Shown in pieces: positions 6,984 to 12,951 of a stretch of DNA of 15,665 bases; within the stretch, counting starts at the first letter, position 1, and each line of letters begins with the position of its first letter. The translations under genes and the position numbers were made by a program. The stretch is from contig DIWI01000009.1 in assembly GCA_002428415.1 (NCBI GenBank), forward strand, positions 2,390 through 18,054, written 5' to 3'. The notes under the pieces were generated by a model that searched no databases, had not been told where the DNA came from, and saw only the letters and a list, made by a program, of their open reading frames with translations. The stretch comes from Clostridiaceae bacterium UBA6110 (GTDB taxonomy: Bacteria > Bacillota > Clostridia > Clostridiales > Clostridiaceae).

Positions 6984-8198
6984 TCAGTTTTGAGCTGTGC
7001 TTATAGTTATACTCACATTTTCAGGGCTAAGCTTCTCCAGGACAACTCCCTCAGGAAGCCTGACCTTAGGTACAAGCCCGTGTCCTCCAGCTTCAAGACC
7101 TTCAAGGTCAAGCTCTGCGAAAATGCTTCCTTCTGCGATGGCATCAATGGCTCCCTGCGGCCCACGTATTGATATGGTTATGCTCTCAGGAGTTACTGAT
7201 GCCAGAAGGCCATCGCCAAGGTTTACGGTCTTGATCTCAGCCTTAAGGTCCCTGGTACCCTGCACCTCAATCACAGCTGCAACCTCAACACTTGATTCTC
7301 CGCCAACTATATAGATTCCATCAGGAACGGCGATTGGTACGAGGAAGCTTCCGCTGGCAGTTATTCCCCTCAGGTTAATCTTCTCAGTATCTATCCTGGC
7401 TATCGTTCCGAGCAGATCCTCAGGTCCTGCTATGGTAATCGACTGCCTGACCGGAGTAAGTGATATGAGGCTAAGCCCTTCACTCATCGTTCCGGTTGTA
7501 ACAGGATTCAGAACTACATTCTTCGTCCTGAACACCTTTGCCGCAAACTTAGCAGCAGATGGTGCTGCCTCCACATACTGGACTATTCCTCCGCCTTCAT
7601 CCACAGGAACAAGGTCTACGGAGATATCAATGTCTTCACTCAGGCCTTCTCTCGTTCCCTGAATGATGAGCTTTACAACCTTCTCCACATATTCCGAAGG
7701 TCCTTTGATCGTAGCCGTCGAAGGTGTAACCGATGATGGAGCCGCAAAGTATCCTTCAGCGGTCTTCACAGTATATTCGCTGCTTACGGGAACTTCCTTC
7801 TCAACAAGGTCATCAAGCCTAACAGTGGCCTTCAGGCCTCTGCTTTTTGTTATGTCAACGCTCTGAGGATATAGGATGATTTCGATGGGAAGCTCATTTA
7901 TGCCCTTAACAAGGTCATGCTCGCTCATGTCCACCTCCACCCTGAAGTCAGTGGAAAGTGCCCTGTATACAGTTGATGCGGGACCTGTAATAGACAGGTT
8001 TACCGTTACAGTCTGTCCTGGTACCAGCACCAGAGACTGGTCAGCCAGGCTCTCAGTGTTTACGAGCCTTACAGCAACGTTGTTTATCCTCACGGTCTTC
8101 GTCGGATTTTCTACATTGGTAAGATATATCCAGAGGCCGAACGACATGATTAGGCATATTATCTTGATCAGGAGGTCATTTTCTTTATTTTTAGCCAT
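6984..8198 (-). CDS. cdaR: YbbR-domain protein, CdaA regulator CdaR
   Basis: The 404-aa protein has a short basic N-terminus, one membrane segment at about residues 9-27 (LLIKIICLIMSFGLWIYLT), and then an extracytoplasmic part. That part is made of repeated beta-rich YbbR units, four by eye, starting near residues 30, 120, 215 and 315. In Firmicutes CdaR binds and modulates the membrane diadenylate cyclase CdaA, and the gene overlaps cdaA here by 31 bases. The ATG is supported by GGAGG eight bases upstream, inside the cdaA coding region, so translation is probably coupled. A terminator hairpin follows immediately after the stop. Assignment rests on the N-terminal anchor, the repeat pattern and position. 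Confidence 0.92.
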   Translation of the reverse strand: MAKNKENDLLIKIICLIMSFGLWIYLTNVENPTKTVRINNVAVRLVNTESLADQSLVLVPGQTVTVNLSITGPASTVYRALSTDFRVEVDMSEHDLVKGINELPIEIILYPQSVDITKSRGLKATVRLDDLVEKEVPVSSEYTVKTAEGYFAAPSSVTPSTATIKGPSEYVEKVVKLIIQGTREGLSEDIDISVDLVPVDEGGGIVQYVEAAPSAAKFAAKVFRTKNVVLNPVTTGTMSEGLSLISLTPVRQSITIAGPEDLLGTIARIDTEKINLRGITASGSFLVPIAVPDGIYIVGGESSVEVAAVIEVQGTRDLKAEIKTVNLGDGLLASVTPESITISIRGPQGAIDAIAEGSIFAELDLEGLEAGGHGLVPKVRLPEGVVLEKLSPENVSITISTAQN

Positions 8199-9016
8199 TC
8201 CTTGATCCTCCCTCTAATCGACTCGTCCTTCCCTTCCTCCTTCTTCAATATCTTGGTAAGTATGGCCTGAAGCCTTTCCCTGTCATAGTTCCTCACAAGC
8301 TTGCCATTTACTGCAAGACTTATGGTCCCCGTTTCCTCAGAAACAACCAGCACCACCGCATCAGAAACCTCGCTAAGGCCTATTGCAGCCCTGTGCCTTG
8401 TACCCAGCTTTTTGCTGATCTCCTGGCTCCCTGTAAGTGGAAGCACGCATCCTGATGCCAGTATCCGGTTCATCCTTATTATTGTGGCTCCGTCATGCAG
8501 CGGAGTGTTCGGTACGAATATGTTCTCCAGAAGGCTTGCAGAAACCACAGCATCGACTATAGTCCCTGAACTCAGGATCTCACCGAGGCCTGTGGTCCTT
8601 TCTATTACAATGAGCGCTCCGGTCTTTGATTCCGACAGGTTGTCCACTGCATTGGCTATTTCCCTTATTACCTTCTCTATGGATTCGTCCTGCCTGGGTA
8701 CTCCTCTTTCAGTAAATGCTGACCTTCCTATATGCTCGAGCACCCTTCTGATTTCAGGCTGAAATATGATGATCATCGACAGTACGCCGATTGTAATGGT
8801 CTTGGAGATTATGGTATACACCATGGTAAGGTTAAGTATGTAGCTTACTGGTATCAGGAGAAGTATGAGGAGTATGCCCTTGAGCAGCTGCTCAGCCCTC
8901 GTCTCCTTGATTATCTTATATGCCCTATATATCAGGTAGGCAACCATAAGGATGTCTATGATTGATGTAATGTTGATGTTCTTCACTGTATTCAGTATCA
9001 CATTAAGATTTTCCAA
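8168..9016 (-). CDS. cdaA: Membrane diadenylate cyclase CdaA (c-di-AMP synthase)
   Basis: This enzyme condenses two ATP to cyclic di-AMP at the inner face of the membrane. The 282-aa protein has three predicted membrane segments near residues 18-32, 47-62 and 66-84, followed by the DAC domain at about residues 100-245. Both catalytic motifs are intact: LHDGA (D175-A177) and GTRHRAA (R207-R209). The start is TTG at 9014-9016, with AGGAGG seven bases plus a short purine stretch upstream. The gene leads a transcript with cdaR. The third gene often found in this module, glmM, is not in the window. The family call is secure; the effect of CdaR on its activity is known only from relatives. Confidence 0.96.
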   Translation of the reverse strand: MENLNVILNTVKNINITSIIDILMVAYLIYRAYKIIKETRAEQLLKGILLILLLIPVSYILNLTMVYTIISKTITIGVLSMIIIFQPEIRRVLEHIGRSAFTERGVPRQDESIEKVIREIANAVDNLSESKTGALIVIERTTGLGEILSSGTIVDAVVSASLLENIFVPNTPLHDGATIIRMNRILASGCVLPLTGSQEISKKLGTRHRAAIGLSEVSDAVVLVVSEETGTISLAVNGKLVRNYDRERLQAILTKILKKEEGKDESIRGRIKEWLKIKKMTS

Positions 9017-9030
9017 GCTGCCACCTCCTG

Positions 9031-9057
9031 TGTATAAAAGTATACAAATAAATTATA
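9031..9057 (-). promoter_or_regulatory. Candidate -10 and inverted repeat upstream of cdaA
   Basis: On the minus strand a perfect TATAAT (9052-9057) lies in an AT-rich region, but no good -35 is found at 16-18 bases. Just downstream, around the expected transcription start and directly before the AGGAGG site, is a perfect inverted repeat TGTATA / TATACA with a four-base spacer (9031-9046). It could be an operator or a short 5' hairpin; chance in AT-rich DNA is also possible. Confidence 0.45.
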
Positions 9058-9122
9058 CATTATTTGATACCCATTTGCGCCTTTTTGAAAGAAAGTTAAG
9101 ACAAGGATTAGAAAAAAAGCAT

Positions 9123-9153
9123 AAAAAAACAAGCTCCGCCTGAAGCAGAGCTT
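9123..9153 (-). terminator. Strong rho-independent terminator after trxA
   Basis: On the minus strand AAGCTCTGC and GCGGAGCTT pair over nine positions (one G-U) around a TTCAG loop (9131-9153). After one G comes an unbroken run of seven U (9129-9123). It lies 15 bases beyond the thioredoxin stop and isolates trxA from cdaA. Confidence 0.92.
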
Positions 9154-9168
9154 ATTATATATGCTTTC

Positions 9169-9483
9169 CTATCTGTTCCTGGTTATGAATCCCTCGAGGT
9201 CCGATTTAGGTCTGAAGCCTATTATCTGGTCTACAAGGTCCCCGTTCCTGAAAGCAAGAAGCGTAGGTATGCTTCCAACCCTGTACCTTGAAGCCAGCTG
9301 CGGATTGTTGTCCACATTGACCTTAAGGAACTTCACATCGTCATTCTCCTTGTCCAGCTCTTCAAAAAGCGGTGCCAGCATCTTGCATGGTCCGCACCAT
9401 GGTGCCCAGAAATCAACAAGAACCAGGTCCTCTGTGCTTGAAAGCTCTTCAGCGAATTCTACATGGCTTACATCATTTATCAT
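9169..9483 (-). CDS. trxA: Thioredoxin
   Basis: This is a 104-aa cytoplasmic disulfide reductase of full thioredoxin length. The active site FWAPWCGPCKM (C30, C33) and the cis-proline loop GSIPTL (P73) are intact, as is the VDFWA strand ahead of the active site. The ATG has GGAGG seven bases upstream. Its own promoter and strong terminator make it a monocistronic unit, although readthrough from the anti-sigma-like gene 92 bases upstream is possible because no clear terminator separates them. A classical thioredoxin rather than a specialised relative is favoured by the WCGPC motif and absence of a signal peptide. Confidence 0.96.
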   Translation of the reverse strand: MINDVSHVEFAEELSSTEDLVLVDFWAPWCGPCKMLAPLFEELDKENDDVKFLKVNVDNNPQLASRYRVGSIPTLLAFRNGDLVDQIIGFRPKSDLEGFITRNR

Positions 9484-9514
9484 TACATTACCTCCGGATT
9501 TTTCTCATGTCATC

Positions 9515-9542
9515 ATTATACAGGACTTCAGAGTTTTGTGAA
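9515..9542 (-). promoter_or_regulatory. Sigma-A-type promoter of trxA
   Basis: On the minus strand TTCACA (9537-9542, five of six consensus) is separated by 16 bases from a perfect TATAAT (9515-9520). The predicted start lies about 25 bases before the thioredoxin ATG. An 11-base direct repeat CCGGATTTTTC (plus strand, 9494-9504 and 9545-9555) flanks the promoter. Confidence 0.65.
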
Positions 9543-9575
9543 CCCCGGATTTTTCCAAAGTACCATCACTTTCCC

Positions 9576-10148
9576 TCAGGAGCCTTCCACATCAACGATA
9601 AGAATATTTCCGTCCCTTGATCCCACAGTGAAGGTAAGATTAAATTCACGGTTACCCAAAAGCTCGCCTGAGGTCTTGAATACAGCGGCACCTGCAACTC
9701 CCTGGAGGTTCCGGAATTCCTTGAAAATCATGCCGGTGACCTTTGAAACAGGCTCCCCTTCAGTGAGAATGAGAAATTTCTCATAGGCCTCGTTCGTCAT
9801 GCGCTCGTTTATCATCTCCCTGTTCCCTTCCTTCCATAAGACTATGAATTCTCCCAGAAAATCCTGCCTTACAGACACGAGCTTCCTTCTTGACATGCCT
9901 GTCATGACCAGAGGCACAGTCACAAGAAGCAGAAAGGCGGCAATGACAAGGAGAGTCCTTACATTCTTCGAAAGTCCAGGACTCTTTCTACCGTTTTCAA
10001 GAAGCCCTGACATCATTTCCTCGCGTGAAAAATATTCCCTGCAGGCCGGGCAGGAATCAATGTGCCTGATTACAGCCTCTTTTTCCGGCAGAGTCATGTC
10101 CGCTCCCCTGTATGCTGTTATCAAATGCTTTGCTGACATGCAATCCAC
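9576..10148 (-). CDS. Zinc-finger anti-sigma-factor-like membrane protein
   Basis: The 190-aa product starts with a zf-HC2-like anti-sigma domain: C3, then H29-x3-C33-x2-C36 in the context RHIDSCPACREYF. One membrane segment follows at about residues 63-85 (rich in L, V, A), and then about 105 extracytoplasmic residues of unknown fold. Such proteins hold an ECF sigma factor and release it on a signal, but no sigma gene lies in this window. I chose GTG at 10146-10148 because GGGGTGA lies just upstream and the predicted product then begins exactly at the usual family start, with the first Cys at position 3. The open frame continues 58 codons upstream through the promoter region, giving an implausible hydrophobic N-terminus. 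Alternative starts are ATG at 10139 or 10190. The C-terminal part resembles an NTF2-like sensor only loosely. Confidence 0.75.
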   Translation of the reverse strand: MDCMSAKHLITAYRGADMTLPEKEAVIRHIDSCPACREYFSREEMMSGLLENGRKSPGLSKNVRTLLVIAAFLLLVTVPLVMTGMSRRKLVSVRQDFLGEFIVLWKEGNREMINERMTNEAYEKFLILTEGEPVSKVTGMIFKEFRNLQGVAGAAVFKTSGELLGNREFNLTFTVGSRDGNILIVDVEGS

Positions 10149-10200
10149 AAAATCACCCCAAAAATGTTCATCATTCTGATGATACGGCATACTAAGGCAA

Positions 10201-10229
10201 TATTCAACAAACAGCACGAATTTTGTCAA
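10201..10229 (-). promoter_or_regulatory. Candidate promoter of the anti-sigma-like gene
   Basis: On the minus strand a perfect TTGACA (10224-10229) is followed after 17 bases by TGAATA (10201-10206), a weak -10 that is preceded by TGT as in extended -10 promoters. The distance to the chosen GTG start is about 50 bases. The weak -10 makes the call tentative. Confidence 0.45.
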
Positions 10230-10254
10230 GTTGGAAAAAAGCATTAAAAATAGA

Positions 10255-10279
10255 CACTGCAATTCGACAAATTGCACTG
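10255..10279. repeat. Inverted repeat upstream of the anti-sigma-like promoter
   Basis: CACTGCAATT and AATTGCACTG flank a five-base spacer CGACA; nine of ten positions pair. It sits about 25 bases upstream of the candidate -35 element, a suitable place for an activator or regulator site. No downstream U-run is present, so it is not a terminator. Confidence 0.4.
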
Positions 10280-10310
10280 CCTTCCTAAAAACGTTTTCAT
10301 CATATTCATG

Positions 10311-10331
10311 GAACCGATCCAAAATCGGTTC
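10311..10331 (-). terminator. Hairpin after the 73-aa gene, possible weak terminator
   Basis: GAACCGAT and ATCGGTTC form a perfect 8-bp stem with a five-base loop, starting nine bases beyond the stop codon. The minus-strand sequence after it (CATGAATATG) lacks a U-run, so it may be an RNA 3'-end structure rather than a true intrinsic terminator. Confidence 0.45.
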
Positions 10332-10340
10332 TCTGTCAGC

Positions 10341-10562
10341 CTAGTTAATGTCAAGCCATTTCAACGCATCAGCCTTCATGATCATGTCAATGGATTCTCC
10401 CGGGCAGTGGCTGCTTTCGCCGCCTCTTCTTACAAGCACATATCTGTTGTTCTTTGTCCTCATGAGAATCTCTTCATATCCGCAAGGATCACCGAAGGTT
10501 CCTGACGTCACTCTCTTTATCAGGAGCGCGTTGTCGAGACTAGGTATCTTCTTCTCCGCCAT
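10341..10562 (-). CDS. Small protein of unknown function (73 aa)
   Basis: I do not recognise this protein. It is soluble, mixed in charge, with no signal peptide or membrane segment. Two cysteines sit in GDPCGYEE (C27) and SHCPGES (C53), which could bind a metal or form a disulfide, though the pattern is not a known finger. That it is a real gene is supported by a strong AGGAGG eight bases before the ATG and by an extended -10 promoter about 35 bases upstream. A hairpin just after the stop adds further support. It lies alone between ptsI and the anti-sigma-like gene. Confidence 0.75.
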   Translation of the reverse strand: MAEKKIPSLDNALLIKRVTSGTFGDPCGYEEILMRTKNNRYVLVRRGGESSHCPGESIDMIMKADALKWLDIN

Positions 10563-10597
10563 TGTTCATCCCTCCTTTCAATCATAGCGATAACCCT

Positions 10598-10606
10598 ATT
10601 ATACCA
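10598..10606 (-). promoter_or_regulatory. Extended -10 promoter of the 73-aa gene
   Basis: On the minus strand TGG followed by TATAAT matches the extended -10 consensus perfectly; the region 17 bases upstream (TTTCGT) is a poor -35. The expected start is near 10591, leaving a leader of about 28 bases that carries the AGGAGG site. Confidence 0.6.
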
Positions 10607-10671
10607 TCAACATCTTAAAAACGAAAGGTCCTTATATTGCAGTACTTGTAAACGTATACTATAAGCATATT

Positions 10672-10698
10672 AAAGAGGCCTCTCATTAGAGAAGCCTC
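10672..10698 (-). terminator. Rho-independent terminator after ptsI
   Basis: GAGGC and TCTC pair with GAGA and GCCTC around an ATTA loop, with one internal C-A mismatch (10675-10698). On the minus strand the stem is followed by TTTAATAT. It lies 14 bases after the ptsI stop. Confidence 0.8.
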
Positions 10699-10712
10699 CT
10701 CGAATTATCTTC

Positions 10713-12329
10713 CTATTCTTCGTTCAGGATCAGCTGCTTAGCCCTCAGAATGGATGATGCAGACATTGAGAATTCATCAAGTCCATACTTTACGAGTGTA
10801 GCGATTGCAGTTTCGTCTCCTGCCATCTCTCCGCACATTCCGCACCACTTGCCCTGTGAATGAGCTCCGTCAATGGTCATCTTTATGAGCCTGAGTACAG
10901 CCGGATGCATCGGATCGTAAAGGTATGAGACCTTTTCGCTCATCCTGTCTGCAGCCAGAGTGTACTGGATCAGGTCATTGGTTCCAATTGAGAAGAAATC
11001 AACATACTTTGCCAGTTCATCAGCCATTACTGCAGCTGCAGGTATCTCGATCATTATACCCCACTCTACGTTATCACTGTATTCTTTTCCTTCCGCCTTG
11101 AGCTCAGCCTTGCATTCATCGACAAGCTTCTTGGAATCAAGGAATTCATTAAGTGACGAGATCATCGGGAACATGACCTTCAGGTTTCCATATACGGAAG
11201 ACCTCAGGAGCGCCCTCAGCTGTATCTTGAATATGTCAGTCCTGTCAAGGCAAAGCCTTATGGCCCTGTACCCAAGGAACGGATTCATCTCTTCAGGCAT
11301 GACAAGATATGGAAGCTTCTTGTCTCCGCCTATATCAAGGGTCCTTATGACAACAGGCTTCTGTCCCATTTTCTCAAGGACATACTTGTATGACTCGTAC
11401 TGCTCATCTTCGGTAGGCATCTCTTCGCGGTCCATATAAAGGAATTCGGTCCTGAAAAGTCCGATTCCGTCTCCGCCGTTTTCAAGCACCTTAAGGACAT
11501 CCTCAGGCTTTCCGATGTTGCCGGCAATCTCGATTCTCTTGCCTGATTTAGTCACAGCCTTGGTATCCCTGAGCTTCATGAGCTCCTCTTTTTCCTTCTC
11601 GAATACAAGCTTAAGCGCCTTGTATTTCTCTATGGTCTCTTCATCAGGATCGATTATTACAGTTCCTTCGATTCCGTCTACTATAAGCATGTCACCCTGC
11701 CTGACCACCTCGGTTATGTCACCAAGACCGACTACCGCAGGAATTTCAAGTGTCCTCGCCATGATTGCGCTGTGTGAGGTCTTTCCTCCGATGTTGGTAA
11801 GGAAAGCTGTAACCTTGGTCCTGTCGAGCTGTGCAGTATCAGAAGGTGTAAGGTCATGAGCCACGACTATTGTATCAGGCTCGTCAATTTCTATGGTCTC
11901 ATCGATTCCTGCCAGATTGTTCATGAGTCTCTTGGCTACATCCTTGATGTCTGCCGCCCTCTCCCTCATGTACTCGTCTTCCATGGATTCGAATATCGCC
12001 ACGTATCCTGAAGTCACATCATGTGTAGCCTTCAGAGAGTTTATGGAGTTGTTCTCGATTTCACTTTCAATGGCACCGATGAATTCCGGGTCATCAAAAA
12101 GCATCAGATGGGCATCAAAAACCTGCGCCTTCTCCTCGCCCAAATCAATAAGCGCTTTGTCCCTGATCTTATGCAGCTGGTGCTTCGATTTGTCAGCGGC
12201 TCTCCTAAGGATCTCCTTCTCAAGCGGTATGTCGCTAACTCTGGAATCACTGATTTTAAGCTCCACATGTTTCTTGATGTATGCTTTGCCGATTGCGTAC
12301 CCCTTTGATGCGGCAATTCCTGTCTTCAT
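10713..12329 (-). CDS. ptsI: Phosphoenolpyruvate-protein phosphotransferase (PTS enzyme I)
   Basis: This cytoplasmic enzyme takes phosphate from PEP onto its own histidine and passes it to HPr. The 538-aa protein shows the N-terminal start KGIAASKG-like segment (TGIAASKGYAIGKAY) and the phosphohistidine site GGKTSHSAIMAR with H186. The PEP-binding barrel motifs are LFRTEFLYM near residue 291, IGTNDLIQYT near 448, and CGMCGEMAG with C499 near 496-504. It ends about 20-30 residues earlier than the usual roughly 570 aa, just after GLDEFSMSASSILRA, with all catalytic parts kept. AGGAGG lies seven bases before the ATG. No ptsH, crh or sugar-specific EII gene is adjacent. The gene follows citX after 82 bases containing a hairpin. 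Confidence 0.96.
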   Translation of the reverse strand: MKTGIAASKGYAIGKAYIKKHVELKISDSRVSDIPLEKEILRRAADKSKHQLHKIRDKALIDLGEEKAQVFDAHLMLFDDPEFIGAIESEIENNSINSLKATHDVTSGYVAIFESMEDEYMRERAADIKDVAKRLMNNLAGIDETIEIDEPDTIVVAHDLTPSDTAQLDRTKVTAFLTNIGGKTSHSAIMARTLEIPAVVGLGDITEVVRQGDMLIVDGIEGTVIIDPDEETIEKYKALKLVFEKEKEELMKLRDTKAVTKSGKRIEIAGNIGKPEDVLKVLENGGDGIGLFRTEFLYMDREEMPTEDEQYESYKYVLEKMGQKPVVIRTLDIGGDKKLPYLVMPEEMNPFLGYRAIRLCLDRTDIFKIQLRALLRSSVYGNLKVMFPMISSLNEFLDSKKLVDECKAELKAEGKEYSDNVEWGIMIEIPAAAVMADELAKYVDFFSIGTNDLIQYTLAADRMSEKVSYLYDPMHPAVLRLIKMTIDGAHSQGKWCGMCGEMAGDETAIATLVKYGLDEFSMSASSILRAKQLILNEE

Positions 12330-12367
12330 CGATATTCCTCCTAAATATTTTTCTGTTGTATAGTTTT

Positions 12368-12389
12368 ATGGATTGAAAACCCAATCCAT
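12368..12389. repeat. Perfect hairpin in the citX-ptsI gap
   Basis: ATGGATTG and CAATCCAT form a perfect 8-bp stem with a six-base loop, between the citX stop and the ptsI Shine-Dalgarno site. In the minus-strand transcript it is followed by AAAAC, not U, so it is not a standard terminator there. It may be a leader structure or an operator near a ptsI promoter; a weak TATACA lies just downstream. Confidence 0.5.
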
Positions 12390-12411
12390 TTTACCACAAA
12401 AGCATATTGTA

Positions 12412-12951
12412 TTATACCCTGCGCACTTTGTCAGCAGTTCCCTTGAGATAACTATCAATCTCCTGCCTTATGTATGAGGCGATTTCAGTATCCTCGTGCC
12501 GTTTTTCAGTACTGCATTTCGTTCGTTCATCCCCGCAAATGCAGCATTCTCTGGGAGCATATCCCATTTCAAGCCTGGAAATCGGGAATTCCTCCTGGCA
12601 CTCATAAATATCTATATCCGAAAATCTTCCAAGAGGATGGTTTTCTTCAGTAAATACTGCATTTTCCTTGTAGATATGTGCATCGCCCCTGACCACGAAA
12701 AGTATTTCCCGGGCAATCCCGGACTCATATGACTCCTCGAATAGCAGCTTGTTTCCGAAAGTACTCTTTACTGCCTTCTCAAGCTCTCCAAGGATGATTT
12801 CCTCCTCAGGGCTTCCCTTCATTGACTGCGGTAAGTCCGCCCTCAGCGCCACCACCGGCAACTGGAACATCTCATTCAGGCTTTCAATCCTTTTGTCTTT
12901 TACCTTCCTGATGTAGATTAGCGGCGAGGCAGAGCCTTCCATGATCTTCAT
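12412..12951 (-). CDS. citX: Citrate lyase holo-[acyl-carrier protein] synthase (CitX)
   Basis: CitX attaches the phosphoribosyl-dephospho-CoA prosthetic group to the citrate lyase carrier protein CitD. The 179-aa product has the family signature HPLGRFSDIDIY followed by ISRLEMGYAPRECCICG and a C-terminal KCSTEKRH segment, the conserved R-x-C-x-x-C region of CitX. The ATG at 12949-12951 overlaps the citC TGA by four bases, the usual coupled arrangement. A TTG seven codons upstream in the same frame is less likely. It is cotranscribed with citC. No citD, citE, citF or citG gene lies in the window, so its carrier protein must be encoded elsewhere if the system is active. Confidence 0.88.
   Translation of the reverse strand: MKIMEGSASPLIYIRKVKDKRIESLNEMFQLPVVALRADLPQSMKGSPEEEIILGELEKAVKSTFGNKLLFEESYESGIAREILFVVRGDAHIYKENAVFTEENHPLGRFSDIDIYECQEEFPISRLEMGYAPRECCICGDERTKCSTEKRHEDTEIASYIRQEIDSYLKGTADKVRRV

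Noticed and set aside
6946..6984. 13 extra N-terminal codons of the FAD oxidoreductase
   Set aside because: They run through the terminator hairpin and overlap the cdaR stop; GGAGG points to the ATG at 6945.
9556..9575. Hairpin AAAGT / ACTTT after the anti-sigma-like gene as a terminator
   Set aside because: Five-bp A/T-rich stem without a proper U-run; too weak to call.
10288..10297. Perfect 10-base palindrome AAAACGTTTT
   Set aside because: Short and simple in AT-rich DNA; no link to a promoter or gene end, so chance is likely.
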